Part shown: positions 44,067-53,223 of the stretch, piece by piece
How positions within the stretch are numbered: position 1 is the first letter of the stretch
Layout of the letters: each line of letters begins with the position of its first letter
Source of the DNA: Ardenticatenaceae bacterium
Lineage (GTDB): Bacteria > Chloroflexota > Anaerolineae > Promineifilales > Promineifilaceae
Reading direction: 5' to 3'
DNA: 64,000 nt
Assembly (NCBI GenBank): GCA_020634245.1
Contig: JACKCC010000025.1
Location: 46,416 to 110,415 of the forward strand
Position numbers and translations under genes: made by a program
The notes under the pieces: generated by a model
Told to the model about the DNA's origin: nothing
Databases searched by the model: none
The model's input: the letters and a program-made list of their open reading frames with translations, nothing else

Positions 44067-44588
44067 TTAGCGGCGGCGTATGGCAAAACGGCCAATGAGC
44101 AAAAGAGCTAGCACCCCCGCAGCAATAGCGGCAATAACATTGACGGACATTCCACTGCTGGCAGGTGTGGCAACAGCGGGAGCCACACTGGTCACAGCCT
44201 CTTGTCCGGCGCCAATCGTGAAAGTGAAGCTGCCATCCGATGCGTCACCATCCAGAAGGGTGGCGTGCCACTGCACGGTGTAAACGCCATCAGACAGTGG
44301 CGGCAAGGTAACAATCATGGAGGCATGGTCGGGATCGTTGAGGTTGACACCGCCATCGCCATTGTCCACCTGGACTCCCTGGATATTGAGCACGCTCATT
44401 GTACTTTGTCCGCTGACCAGTTCTTCTTCGAACCAGGCGGTAACTTCTGACGGCGACTCAGCTAAAACAGCGCCGTCAGCCGGTTCTGATTTGATGACGG
44501 TGGCGTCGTGGGCGAACACGGCCGTTACCATGCTGGCCATTGCCGTCAAGACCAATATTCCTGTAAAAATAATGTTTTTCGTTTTCAT
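44067..44588 (-). CDS. Membrane-anchored CopC-domain protein
   Basis: 173 residues. A signal peptide ends ...T-A-V-F-A and the mature protein begins H-D-A-T, with an N-terminal His as in CopC proteins. The CopC fold follows (A-W-F-E-E-E-L then Y-T-V-Q-W-H-A and D-G-D-A-S-D-G). A C-terminal membrane helix (about 149-168) ends in R-R-R. ATG follows AAGGAG. It lies 23 bases upstream of the CopC-CopD fusion and probably hands copper to it. Confidence 0.9.
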   Translation of the reverse strand: MKTKNIIFTGILVLTAMASMVTAVFAHDATVIKSEPADGAVLAESPSEVTAWFEEELVSGQSTMSVLNIQGVQVDNGDGGVNLNDPDHASMIVTLPPLSDGVYTVQWHATLLDGDASDGSFTFTIGAGQEAVTSVAPAVATPASSGMSVNVIAAIAAGVLALLLIGRFAIRRR

Positions 44589-44653
44589 TTCACTCCTTCA
44601 GGTCGCAGTGATCTCCCCTGATGCTGGTAAGTCAGGCTGTTGACTGCCTGTCC

Positions 44654-45043
44654 TTACTTATTTTTCAGTTGGTCGAACAAAGCACCATGATGATTTATTG
44701 TAATTTCTTGTTTATCAAATATTTGAACGGTATTGCTATCGATACTAACCTGGACGATACGTAAACGGCCGTAGTCCGGCAGCAAATCCAATAACCGCCC
44801 TGGCTCTATCACCTGGGAATCTTGCACCAGAACAATGATATCCGGTAGTAACCGCCAGATTTCCTGAACCAGCGTCAGCTCGTTTTCTGGAGAAACTCCC
44901 AGAACCTCAAAAGCCTCTATTTGACCGAGCAATCTTTCCAGCCCGGCACCCATAATTGATTGATTGTCTACAACAAGCATACGGCCGAATCTCGTAGAAC
45001 GATCTATACTGCTTTCATACATCTTATATCTGTTTGTCTGCAA
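44654..45043 (-). CDS. Degenerate receiver-like protein
   Basis: 129 residues. From about residue 22 it follows the receiver fold (M-L-V-V-D-N-Q-S then P-D-I-I-V-L-V-Q-D), but the position of the phospho-acceptor Asp is Val and the conserved Lys region is lost. It would be a phosphorylation-independent pseudo-receiver, perhaps the remnant of a NarL-type regulator. It precedes the copC genes, with 65 bases between, and is preceded by three successive inverted repeats. Confidence 0.65.
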   Translation of the reverse strand: MQTNRYKMYESSIDRSTRFGRMLVVDNQSIMGAGLERLLGQIEAFEVLGVSPENELTLVQEIWRLLPDIIVLVQDSQVIEPGRLLDLLPDYGRLRIVQVSIDSNTVQIFDKQEITINHHGALFDQLKNK

Positions 45044-45059
45044 TAGTGAGATGTATTAG

Positions 45060-45108
45060 GTAAACCACAACCTTTTGGTCGAAAATCACTGTTTCTTTGT
45101 GGTTTACT
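45060..45108. repeat. Inverted repeat 1 of 3
   Basis: GTAAACCACAA (45060-45070) and TTGTGGTTTAC (45098-45108) are perfect 11-base arms with a 27-base spacer, just upstream of the pseudo-receiver gene. Confidence 0.7.
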
Positions 45109-45112
45109 CAGG

Positions 45113-45162
45113 GAAAACGGGAAAACCATCGTCATCTTAATTCAAATGATTTTCCCGTTTTC
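45113..45162. repeat. Inverted repeat 2 of 3
   Basis: GAAAACGGGAAAA (45113-45125) and TTTTCCCGTTTTC (45150-45162) are perfect 13-base arms with a 24-base spacer. Confidence 0.7.
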
Positions 45163-45193
45163 GCCAAATCACTCTGTTACACAAGTTTTTTAA

Positions 45194-45249
45194 ATTTCCC
45201 CGGAAACTTTTTGACAGGAAACACACTGGATAGCAGTTTCCGGGGAAAT
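45194..45249. repeat. Inverted repeat 3 of 3
   Basis: ATTTCCCCGGAAAC (45194-45207) and GTTTCCGGGGAAAT (45236-45249) are perfect 14-base arms with a 28-base spacer, about 75 bases beyond the end of the small exported-protein gene. Confidence 0.7.
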
Positions 45250-45324
45250 GTTGATTGCTTTTGTGACGCTGTACTAATTGCAATCCGGTGAAAATAACAC
45301 CTGATTTATTGCTGCCCGTAACAT

Positions 45325-45801
45325 TTAGCGAACAACGATGTGTTTTAGCTGCAAGTTGCCAAGAATGATTGTTACCCGCGTCCCTGCCTTAACCACGCCG
45401 CCAGGGTTTCGATATAACGCATAATAGGTCCGGCCAAATTCATAATTCACGTGATGCGTGTGCGGCCGGGGATCAATGCGGGTTCCGTTGTGTTCCACAA
45501 CCAGGGCTGGCAAATCTTCATACGGCCCATGCATATAATTGTTGGCCTTCTCCGGATCAACAATTTGAAAGCGGAAATCAATCACGCCACCACCGGCCGT
45601 CATAGCCAGCATGGTGATGTGAATCCCATATTGATCCTCAATGGCAGCTACCACGTCATCCTGGTTGTACGGTGTCATTCTGGCTTGAATAGCCGGAACC
45701 AGAAACACAATCATCAAAAATAGTGCCAGCGATACCAGCAGTGTTAACCGGGTTAAACGTCCTGGCCGATTTAATTGTGTTCGCGTTAAAATTCCATTCA
45801 T
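45325..45801 (-). CDS. Small exported protein, paralogue of the one at 48174
   Basis: 158 residues, family not recognised. An N-terminal signal/anchor helix (about 17-38) is followed by a soluble domain with Y-G-I-H-I-T-M-L-A-M-T-A-G-G-G-V-I-D-F-R-F near residue 60 and a C-terminal beta-rich part. A His cluster H-T-H-H lies near residue 110. The protein encoded at 48174 has the same layout and the same Y-G-(I/V)-x-I...T-A-(A/G)-G-G-(L/V)-(I/V)-D-F-R motif. AGGGGG precedes the ATG. The last gene of the exported cluster; a metal-related role is possible from the His cluster and context but not shown. Confidence 0.75.
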   Translation of the reverse strand: MNGILTRTQLNRPGRLTRLTLLVSLALFLMIVFLVPAIQARMTPYNQDDVVAAIEDQYGIHITMLAMTAGGGVIDFRFQIVDPEKANNYMHGPYEDLPALVVEHNGTRIDPRPHTHHVNYEFGRTYYALYRNPGGVVKAGTRVTIILGNLQLKHIVVR

Positions 45802-45817
45802 GAGAGACCCCCTTTCA

Positions 45818-48121
45818 TCAAAGCCCGATAGGATTTATCCGTTTTGATACAAAGTCGTCAAACAACTCGGTGCCTAAAGTTGTACTGTCAATGCCGCTCA
45901 ATGGCCCCAGCCACAGTTCTTCGATCCGTGTTGTGTCGTTATCAATTCCGCTCTTTGTTTGACGCAAGACATTGTCAATCCACAAACTTAGGTAGCCATT
46001 GTTGGCCCCGGCGCTGGTGGCTGCCTGCCAGTCAAATTCGATTGCATGGGGTGCATCACTTATGGTGTACCAGGTTGTCGTAACATATTTTCCGGCGTCT
46101 GTGCGAATACCGGCCTGTACCTGGTACGCGCCGCTGGAATACCGGAAGTCGAGATAGATGATCTCGGCGCTGCTGCTGCGGGCAGCCAGGATGCGATGGG
46201 TATCGCCGCTTCTCATCTGGATGCTGTCGGGATCGAAATAGAAGCGTGCCCGATAACGCGGCTCGCTAACCGGCGAATCATCGCGCAGATACATGGCGGT
46301 TTTGTTGTCGATCAGCGCCGCGAGTCCTTTGCTGCCCACCATAGCTGCCCCGGAGGTGACGGCCAGGTCATTTTCGGTATCAACAACGGCCGTCCACCCG
46401 GAAAAATCACCCGTCTCGAACCCGTTGCTGAAGATGAGGTCGCTGGTTACGGCCGTTGCGGTCGGCGTCGGCGGCAGCGATGTGGCTGTGGGCGGCACGG
46501 CCGTTGCCGTTGGTGTAGGTGGCAGCGGTGTAGCTGTGGGCGGCACGGCCGTTGCGGTCGGCGTCGGCGGCAGCGATGTAGCGGTTGGCGGAACGGCCGT
46601 GGCCGTTGGCGTCGGTGGCAGTGGTGTAGCGGTCGGCGGCTCGGCCGTCGCCGTCGGTGGCAGTGGTGTGGCTGTGGGCGGAATAGGCGTGGGTGTTGGG
46701 CCGCTGCTGCTATTGGTGAGCCATTGGTAAGCCGCCAGGATGTCAATACGGCCGTAGCCAAAATTATTGTCCGGGCCAGCAGCGCCCAGGTCAACGGCCG
46801 TGTTCAAAAGAGCCGCTCTTTGCTGGTCGGCTGTCAGGTCAGGGAAAGCGCTGAGCAGCAAAGCCAGCGCGCCAGAAACGTGCGGCGCAGCCAGCGACGT
46901 GCCCGTTGCTTGATAATACAGTCCAAAGAGATCAGACGTGTTGATATTAACCCCAGGCGCAACAATCTCAGGATAGACGGTCTGCGCCTCGCCACAGGCC
47001 GATGGCCCCCGGCTGCTGTAAGCATAAATCCGGCCAGAATTATTAACAGCTCCCACCGCAAATGCCTCCGGGTAATTGGCCGGACTCACACTTGACGTAG
47101 ACGGCCCGTAATTGCCGGCCGCAAAAACCGGGACGATCTCGGCCGCCAGCAGTGCTTGTAAATCGAGCTGAAATTCCAGATTACAACCGGGCGTGCCGTA
47201 GGCCCACGAATTATTCACCACTTGTGGGGCATCATCCGTATTCGGATTGCCGTCGGGGTCTAAAAGCCATTGAAACCCCTGATGAATGGCTGTCGCCGAA
47301 GATGCGCCGGAATCGTTAAAGATTTTAACGGCGATCCATTGTGCTTGTGGTGCCACGCCAATCAGTGTGCCGCCGCTGTCGCCACCAACCATCACACCCA
47401 TCGTCCACGTGCCATGACCACTGACATCCGCAGGCGTGGTTAGATGCTGGTTGTAAGGATCGAACCAACTGTTGCTGCCGCCGCGCCAGCGGGCCGCCAG
47501 ATCGGGATTGGTGATATCGACACCCGAATCCATGCTAGCTACAATCACGCCCTGGCCGGCAAAACCCAAATTCAAAAGCGCCGGCGCATTAATGATAGCC
47601 AGATTATTTTCCGGCGAATTGAACGCCGGATTGCCGACCGGCACAATCGAGACGTTATCTGTGGTGATGGAACTGACGTCAGTGCGGGCAGCCAGCTCAT
47701 TAATGACATCGGCCGTTGCCGTCACCGATAGGCCGTTAAATACCCAGAACGACTCAAATTGGCTGACTTTCCCTTGGGCGCGGCGCGTATTGAGCAGCTT
47801 GATGATTTGTCTCTGGCCTACAGTTGCTTTACCCCGCAAGGCATTGATCACGGCTTTGTGATGGGCTGCCCGCCCGTTGCCGGGAATGTTACGCGTATCC
47901 TGTTGATCATTTAGTGTGACAATGACGGTCATCATCTCGCCGGAACCGAGGGTCGCCAGGTCATTTTGTACCAGAGTGTCGATTTTGGCACGGCCGTTCA
48001 CAGACACCGGAGAAGCCGTTTGCAATGGAGTCGTTCCACCGGTCCCGCTTTGCGCCGCCACGCTGCCAAACACAGTAATAATTAGAGCAATTGTCGCTAT
48101 GAAAATGATTAATTTGCGCAT
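45818..48121 (-). CDS. Secreted subtilisin-like serine protease (S8)
   Basis: 767 residues from the ATG at 48121 (an in-frame TTG lies at 48133). Signal peptide 1-23, an I9-type inhibitor propeptide (about 50-155), then the peptidase with Asp198 (V-A-S-M-D-S-G-V-D), His236 (S-G-H-G-T), oxyanion Asn337 (A-A-G-N-Y-G) and Ser409 (G-T-S-L-A-A-P-H). A Pro/Thr/Ala repeat stalk (about 475-560) links to a C-terminal beta-sandwich of about 200 residues that resembles a laminin-G/polysaccharide-lyase-type fold. All catalytic residues are present. It lies between the two paralogous small exported proteins and may mature or degrade surface proteins of this cluster. Confidence 0.93.
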   Translation of the reverse strand: MRKLIIFIATIALIITVFGSVAAQSGTGGTTPLQTASPVSVNGRAKIDTLVQNDLATLGSGEMMTVIVTLNDQQDTRNIPGNGRAAHHKAVINALRGKATVGQRQIIKLLNTRRAQGKVSQFESFWVFNGLSVTATADVINELAARTDVSSITTDNVSIVPVGNPAFNSPENNLAIINAPALLNLGFAGQGVIVASMDSGVDITNPDLAARWRGGSNSWFDPYNQHLTTPADVSGHGTWTMGVMVGGDSGGTLIGVAPQAQWIAVKIFNDSGASSATAIHQGFQWLLDPDGNPNTDDAPQVVNNSWAYGTPGCNLEFQLDLQALLAAEIVPVFAAGNYGPSTSSVSPANYPEAFAVGAVNNSGRIYAYSSRGPSACGEAQTVYPEIVAPGVNINTSDLFGLYYQATGTSLAAPHVSGALALLLSAFPDLTADQQRAALLNTAVDLGAAGPDNNFGYGRIDILAAYQWLTNSSSGPTPTPIPPTATPLPPTATAEPPTATPLPPTPTATAVPPTATSLPPTPTATAVPPTATPLPPTPTATAVPPTATSLPPTPTATAVTSDLIFSNGFETGDFSGWTAVVDTENDLAVTSGAAMVGSKGLAALIDNKTAMYLRDDSPVSEPRYRARFYFDPDSIQMRSGDTHRILAARSSSAEIIYLDFRYSSGAYQVQAGIRTDAGKYVTTTWYTISDAPHAIEFDWQAATSAGANNGYLSLWIDNVLRQTKSGIDNDTTRIEELWLGPLSGIDSTTLGTELFDDFVSKRINPIGL
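46436..46715. repeat. P/T/A stalk tandem repeat in the subtilisin gene
   Basis: Units of about 48 bases encode P-P-T-A-T-P-L-P-P-T-P-T-A-T-A-V and variants. Most units contain the ACGGCCGT palindrome, which here encodes T-A-V. Confidence 0.85.
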
Positions 48122-48173
48122 AATTCCACTCAATCCCCATCAATGATTTCTGATTTGATCCCCATCATCCACA

Positions 48174-48677
48174 TTACTGCACGGTAATCGGCTCCAGGCG
48201 TACGTCGCCAAATTGAACCGTCACCAACATGCCCGGCTTCATTACACCCCCCACGTTCGGGAAAGTGAGGAAGACATTGCCATTATCTTCCAGGCCATTG
48301 AATAATTGAGATGTGCTGTCTTCTGGCGCAGTAAGAGCAGTATTCCGTTCTCCCGTAATCAGAATCGGCGCGTCACTTTTATCTCGCAGCAGCAGTTTGG
48401 CCTTTGTCGCATCCAGAATTTTCAAACGAAAATCCACCAGCCCGCCCGCGGCGGTTACAGCAATCAAATTGATGCGTACCCCATACTCATCGGCCAGATT
48501 TTGCGCCGAAACGAGATTTTCCGAGGATTGGGTGTTTGCTGGCTGACGATTTGTCCTGGCAAAAACCAGCCCAAGCACAACCAGCAAACCGAACAGTATC
48601 ACGGCTAACGGTGCAAACCGTCTGGGATGGGTTGTGGCTGTTGGCATTGTTTTCAAATCGACCAATTTTTCGTTCAT
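48174..48677 (-). CDS. Small exported protein, paralogue of the one at 45325
   Basis: 167 residues from the ATG at 48677, preceded by AGAGGAT; the open frame continues upstream but without a ribosome site. A single hydrophobic segment (about 21-41) anchors or exports it. The soluble part carries Y-G-V-R-I-N-L-I-A-V-T-A-A-G-G-L-V-D-F-R-L and ends in a beta-rich domain with P-G-M-L-V-T-V-Q-F-G. Same architecture as the 158-aa protein on the far side of the subtilisin gene. No known family was recognised. Confidence 0.75.
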   Translation of the reverse strand: MNEKLVDLKTMPTATTHPRRFAPLAVILFGLLVVLGLVFARTNRQPANTQSSENLVSAQNLADEYGVRINLIAVTAAGGLVDFRLKILDATKAKLLLRDKSDAPILITGERNTALTAPEDSTSQLFNGLEDNGNVFLTFPNVGGVMKPGMLVTVQFGDVRLEPITVQ

Positions 48678-48773
48678 TATCCTCTCTGCTCCAAAACTGC
48701 TGCCAGATTTAGGGAAGGCGGCTCCCGGTAGAGCGCGAGCATCTACCAGGAGCCGCCCCATCTGAAAAACTAT

Positions 48774-51700
48774 TTACGGAATATCAAAGGCGTCGATATC
48801 CTGGTTGCCGCCGGCTGTTAAGCCACGAGCAACACCATCGAAGTAGACAGACCAGGTGCCTGCATTGTTGTAAACGACATTCACATCGGCCACCGCACCC
48901 ACACCGGGTACCGTCGTGGACGTGCCGCTAAACGACAGGTAGAAATGAGTGGCGTCGATAAATTTCAGGCCGTCAACATTGGCATTGCCTGGCAGGCCGT
49001 TGGCAGATGCATCCCACACGCGGGCAAAGCTGCTGCCGTTCCAACTGTAGATGTCGGCATCGTCGGCTGTGCCACTCACACCAGTCGGGTTGGTGTTGCC
49101 CACTGTCGAGAAGTACAGGGTGCTGCCTACAATGCTGATCGCATCCAGGTCTTGATTGTTGGCAGTAAGACCCAACGCTGTACCGTCGAAGTACACAGAC
49201 CAGACGCCGTTGTTGTAGTAGACCACGTCCTCATCTTCAACATTACCCAGGCCGGGTACGGCCGTAGTCGTACCGCTAAACGAGAGGTAAAAGTGGGTGG
49301 CATCGACGCGGACATACCCATCCACGTTGGCTCCACTGGGCAGGCCTGCTACCGACGCATCGAACTGTCGGCTAAAAGAAGCACCATTCCAGTTGTAGAT
49401 GTCGGCATCATCGGCCGTACCACCGACACCAGGCGGGTTCGTGTTACCCAGCGTAGAGAAGTAAAGCGGTGGTGTCAGAATCGTGTACACCTGACCTACA
49501 AAAGGCAAGCCGGTCGCAGGCAGTGCATTCCCGGCCAGGTCTTTGATGCCTGCCGCCGATGTGAGGTTGAGACCCAGCGTTCCACCATTGGAACCGGTGG
49601 TCGCCGTCACAGTCCAGGTTGTACCGCTGCCGGTCACAGAACTGATTGCCGCACCGGTTAATCCGCCGCTGCTTACGAGGGCAAAGTTGCTGCTGGTTAC
49701 GCCGGTGACGCTCTCAGAGAAGGTAACCTGGAAGCGAACCGTTGCCGCACTGATTGGGCTGGCATCTAACCGGGTAATGCTGCTGATGTCCGGTGGTGTT
49801 TTGTCGATGACCAGAATCGTGCTGCTGGTTGCGCCCCAGTTGCCAGCCGCATCTTTTCCGTGAACAAAGATGGTGTGGTTACCGGTGCTAAGCTGGATAA
49901 TGGTTGTCAATGGGATGTCGGCGTAAACGGCTTCTGACAGGCTGTTGAATGAGCCATCGCTGGCCGCAAACTGGAAGCCAGTGCCATTAGCCCCAACTGT
50001 GTCAATGAAGCCTTCGCCTGCACTGATTTTGGAGGCGGCGTCGGCCAGGCTAGCTGTTACCCGAACCGCCGGTGTGGAACCGTTAAAGCCTACCTGCCCA
50101 TTGTTGGGATTGGGTACAGCGGTAACACCACTGGCGGCTGGCCCGGTTTTATCCACGATAAGGTTGATAGTGACAGGTGCGCCCCAGTTGCCCAACGCAT
50201 CCCGGCTGCGAATGGCGACAACATGCGTCCCGGCGGTCAAAGCGTTGATAGTAGCTGCCGGAACGGTTTGATCCAGGCTGGCAATGGGGGCGGGGTTGTT
50301 GACGGTCATGGCTACGGCCGTTCCGCCATCAATCGTGTATTCTGCCGCCGCAATGCTGGCGCCACCGCTGACGCTGTCATTGCCAGTAGCGTGGAGAGCC
50401 ACATTCACCGTGCCATTACTTGGATTAGGCGTCAGGGTCGGGCCGGTGGTTGCCGGGCCGGTCTTGTCCAGATTGAGGACGGCGAAGTTGGTCGTGCCCC
50501 AGTTCCCGGCGCTGTCCTGCCCGTGAACGTAAATGGTGTGGTTGCCGCTGGCCAATCCGGCCAACTGCACCGAGGAAAGTGTGGCGTTCACGGCCGCTGT
50601 CGGCGAACCGAAGGAGCTGCTCATGGCCGTGCCGCTGCCGTTTGCGCCAACTGTGTCGATGAAGTATTCGGCCGCAGTAACATTGGAACCGCCGCTGCTG
50701 GAGTCGCTGACCGTTGCGTTCAGGGCGACGTTGACTGAGCCATTGGTCGGATTAGGTGACACGGAAACCGCGCTGGTCACCGGGCCAGTGACATCACTTC
50801 CCAGAGGCGTCGTGGTGCCGACTGTGAGGAAGGTGAGCATCCCACCCATACCGGCGGCGTTGGTGTTGCGCAGCATCAGATTACCATCGTAAATGGCGAA
50901 TTTGCTGCCGGAAACGGCCGTTGCCGGAATCGTAGCAATGGCATCAAACGTCTGGCCGGGGCCAAACGTTTCGGCCACCATGCGGTAAGCAAACGTCAGC
51001 GGGCTGCCATCGTTGGCAATAACCAACTGATCTGTCCCCAACAATGACATCGAGTGGAACTGCATTCCCGCGTTGAGGTAACGTAACAGCACACGGTTCC
51101 CGGCCGTTGTCGGGATGGCCGCAGTCTGCGGATAGGCCTTGCCATTGATCAGGAAGTAGCGGGGAGCAAAGTTGCGCATGTCGAATGCGGCCGGGTTGGC
51201 ACTGTTGTTTAGATTGGCGTCAATTTCGCTTAGAACCAGTACAGCTTCGTCGTTGTAGGCAGTGGATGGATCACTGTAGGCTTGATTGGCGGTAGACGGC
51301 CGTACAATCAAAGCGCCGGACAAACCCATTGCCACCTGATGTTGGGCGTTGGGCAGTAAGCCAGCTTCGTACAGATACGTGCCGGGGTTGTTGGCCACAA
51401 AGGTGTAGCTCTTCGTGCCACCGTTGGCGGCCGCGCCGGTTCTGTCGGGAACCATAGCTTGTCCCTGGAACAGGATAGCGCTGGCTTCCGGTAGATTGTT
51501 GGTCAAATTAACAACCACCGTTTCGCCTTGATTGACGATCAACGTCGGGCCGGGCAGCTGCGCTGCGCCGCCGGACGTGTCGGCATAGCCCCAAATCGTC
51601 ACGGCAGCGTTGTTAGGCATCGTGACCGATCCGGTTTTGGCCCACAAATTGCAGGTGCGGGTGGTGCCAACCAACGAGCACGTACTTGCCGGTAAAACCG

Positions 51701-51827
51701 TTTGTTGCAAAGGGGCGGCTGAAGCAGTCGAAACGCTGCCCATCAAGCTCAGGCTCATTAGCACCAGAGCGGTCACCACCATCAGCCACATGCTCTTTCT
51801 AAACTTGTTTTCTATGTTTGTAAACAT
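48774..51827 (-). CDS. Exported cupredoxin-like protein with Ig-like and C-terminal repeats
   Basis: 1017 residues from the ATG at 51827, which follows AAGGAG. A signal peptide (to about 36) is followed by two cupredoxin-like domains of multicopper-oxidase ancestry (about 40-350: P-G-P-T-L-I-V-N-Q-G-E, G-T-Y-L-Y-E-A-G, M-G-L-S-G-A-L-I-V-R-P), in which the copper His pairs are absent. About four Ig-like/'Big' repeats with N-P-(T/N)-N-G-x-V follow, then a domain with I-T-R-L-D-A-S and S-E-S-V-T-G-V, and two ~120-residue C-terminal repeats beginning L-Y-F-S-T-(L/V)-G-N-T-N-P. It immediately follows the 443-aa cupredoxin gene. Likely structural or surface rather than an oxidase. Confidence 0.85.
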   Translation of the reverse strand: MFTNIENKFRKSMWLMVVTALVLMSLSLMGSVSTASAAPLQQTVLPASTCSLVGTTRTCNLWAKTGSVTMPNNAAVTIWGYADTSGGAAQLPGPTLIVNQGETVVVNLTNNLPEASAILFQGQAMVPDRTGAAANGGTKSYTFVANNPGTYLYEAGLLPNAQHQVAMGLSGALIVRPSTANQAYSDPSTAYNDEAVLVLSEIDANLNNSANPAAFDMRNFAPRYFLINGKAYPQTAAIPTTAGNRVLLRYLNAGMQFHSMSLLGTDQLVIANDGSPLTFAYRMVAETFGPGQTFDAIATIPATAVSGSKFAIYDGNLMLRNTNAAGMGGMLTFLTVGTTTPLGSDVTGPVTSAVSVSPNPTNGSVNVALNATVSDSSSGGSNVTAAEYFIDTVGANGSGTAMSSSFGSPTAAVNATLSSVQLAGLASGNHTIYVHGQDSAGNWGTTNFAVLNLDKTGPATTGPTLTPNPSNGTVNVALHATGNDSVSGGASIAAAEYTIDGGTAVAMTVNNPAPIASLDQTVPAATINALTAGTHVVAIRSRDALGNWGAPVTINLIVDKTGPAASGVTAVPNPNNGQVGFNGSTPAVRVTASLADAASKISAGEGFIDTVGANGTGFQFAASDGSFNSLSEAVYADIPLTTIIQLSTGNHTIFVHGKDAAGNWGATSSTILVIDKTPPDISSITRLDASPISAATVRFQVTFSESVTGVTSSNFALVSSGGLTGAAISSVTGSGTTWTVTATTGSNGGTLGLNLTSAAGIKDLAGNALPATGLPFVGQVYTILTPPLYFSTLGNTNPPGVGGTADDADIYNWNGASFSRQFDASVAGLPSGANVDGYVRVDATHFYLSFSGTTTAVPGLGNVEDEDVVYYNNGVWSVYFDGTALGLTANNQDLDAISIVGSTLYFSTVGNTNPTGVSGTADDADIYSWNGSSFARVWDASANGLPGNANVDGLKFIDATHFYLSFSGTSTTVPGVGAVADVNVVYNNAGTWSVYFDGVARGLTAGGNQDIDAFDIP

Positions 51828-51857
51828 TCGTTTCTCCTTGCGGTAATCACTAGCCAT

Positions 51858-53189
51858 TTACGGGCATGTGTTAGGCTGCGGCGGGTCGATCCGTAGGTAG
51901 GTAATAGGCCCGGTCATGGTGACACCCCATGAGGTGATCTGATACAGAGCGTGGTTGTGGGAGATGATGTAATACTCACCACACTGGTTTAGCCCTTCAC
52001 CACCCACTGGGAGCGTGCCTGACGTCCCCAAATAGGGGCTGCCGCTGTAGAACTGGCCGTAAATCATGTTGGTCACATCCGGGATAGTTACCGGCACAGG
52101 ATTGGTTGCCTGGTTATAGTTTTCGGCGTCATACCATTTGAAGATGACGTCCCAGGTCTGGCCGGGACCAATGTTGATGGCGAACTTCTCGAAGGAGAGG
52201 TCTTGGCCGGCAGCGCTTTCCAGGGCACGGCCGTCACGACCGATGACCAGCCCGTTGTTGCCGTGGGGATGGAAGGGATATTCTTCTGTGCCCACGTTGA
52301 TGTAACGAATCATGCCCGGCAGCGGATGGTAGTTAATATCCGATGGCGGCAGAGTGTCGTTGAAGGCATGGATGCGGGCCAGCGCCCCGTAGGGTTGGCT
52401 GGGCAGCCAGCTGGCATAGTTGTCGGCAATGCTGTCCGGGAAGCCACGGCCGTTAATCAGCCAGTAGCGCGCTTTGTAATTATTCAGGTTAAATGGCAGT
52501 CCATTTTCGGCGGCCTGATGCTGGTAGGGGTCAATTTCAGACAGCAGTACCAGGAACTCTTCGCCCGCTGTGAATTGGCTGTCGGCCCGATTGTAGGCAT
52601 AATTTGCGCCCATAGACGGCCGTACAATCAACGCCCCAAACAAACCCATACTCACCTGCTTACGCGGATTAGTGCCGCTTTCGTAGATGAATGTGCCCGG
52701 TTTGTCGGCAACAAAGCTGTAAGTGACGCTGCCCCCATTTGCCGCCGCCACATTCGTCAGCGACGTCACATTGCCGCTGCCGTTTAATTGAGGCTGGACC
52801 TGCGCGCCATTGGCCAGCACATTTTCCTGTCCGGGGAACATAATCGAAGCATCTTCACTCAGCGTGTTTTGCAAGATAATCGTGACTGTATCGCCTTGAT
52901 TGACACATAAAACGGGGCCAGGATGCTGGAAAGGACTGTTTCCCTCGGAATAACCCCACATAAACATCGTGTTACCATCCGGCAAGTTAATGTAGCCGGT
53001 TTTAGTGGTCAGGGTAAAGGTTGGATTAGGGCTGGGTTGGGAAGTACAGACAATACCCGTCGCGGGTGCCGTCGTTGACGGCTGCGCTTCCACTGTTTGC
53101 GTTTTGGATGTCCGCGACGCTGCAATCACAACCAGGCCTGTTATCAGAACCAATCCCAACCAAATCCACTTGATATTTGATTTACGCAT
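51858..53189 (-). CDS. Exported multicopper-oxidase-like protein with partial copper ligands
   Basis: 443 residues. A signal/anchor helix (8-24) is followed by cupredoxin domains. The first-domain sites are degenerate (F-I-Y-E-S-G-T-N-P where Y-H-S-H is usual). His288 (Y-H-P-L-P-G), H307-P-H309-G and the C-terminal H411-N-H413 resemble the third and fourth ligand clusters of multicopper oxidases, but the type-1 Cys of the usual H-C-H is Asn. ATG follows AAGGAG. It lies 34 bases after the TAT-exported oxidase-like gene. Its ligands are complementary to those of that protein, which suggests the two may work together; this is a hypothesis. Confidence 0.85.
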   Translation of the reverse strand: MRKSNIKWIWLGLVLITGLVVIAASRTSKTQTVEAQPSTTAPATGIVCTSQPSPNPTFTLTTKTGYINLPDGNTMFMWGYSEGNSPFQHPGPVLCVNQGDTVTIILQNTLSEDASIMFPGQENVLANGAQVQPQLNGSGNVTSLTNVAAANGGSVTYSFVADKPGTFIYESGTNPRKQVSMGLFGALIVRPSMGANYAYNRADSQFTAGEEFLVLLSEIDPYQHQAAENGLPFNLNNYKARYWLINGRGFPDSIADNYASWLPSQPYGALARIHAFNDTLPPSDINYHPLPGMIRYINVGTEEYPFHPHGNNGLVIGRDGRALESAAGQDLSFEKFAINIGPGQTWDVIFKWYDAENYNQATNPVPVTIPDVTNMIYGQFYSGSPYLGTSGTLPVGGEGLNQCGEYYIISHNHALYQITSWGVTMTGPITYLRIDPPQPNTCP

Positions 53190-53223
53190 GTTAATGCTCC
53201 TTGTGATGAGTGAACTGATTGGT

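Noticed and set aside
46046..47095. Long plus-strand open frame (349 codons) opposite the subtilisin gene
   Set aside because: Low-complexity Arg/Gly-rich translation produced by the P/T/A repeat and by lack of stops; the protease frame has all catalytic motifs.
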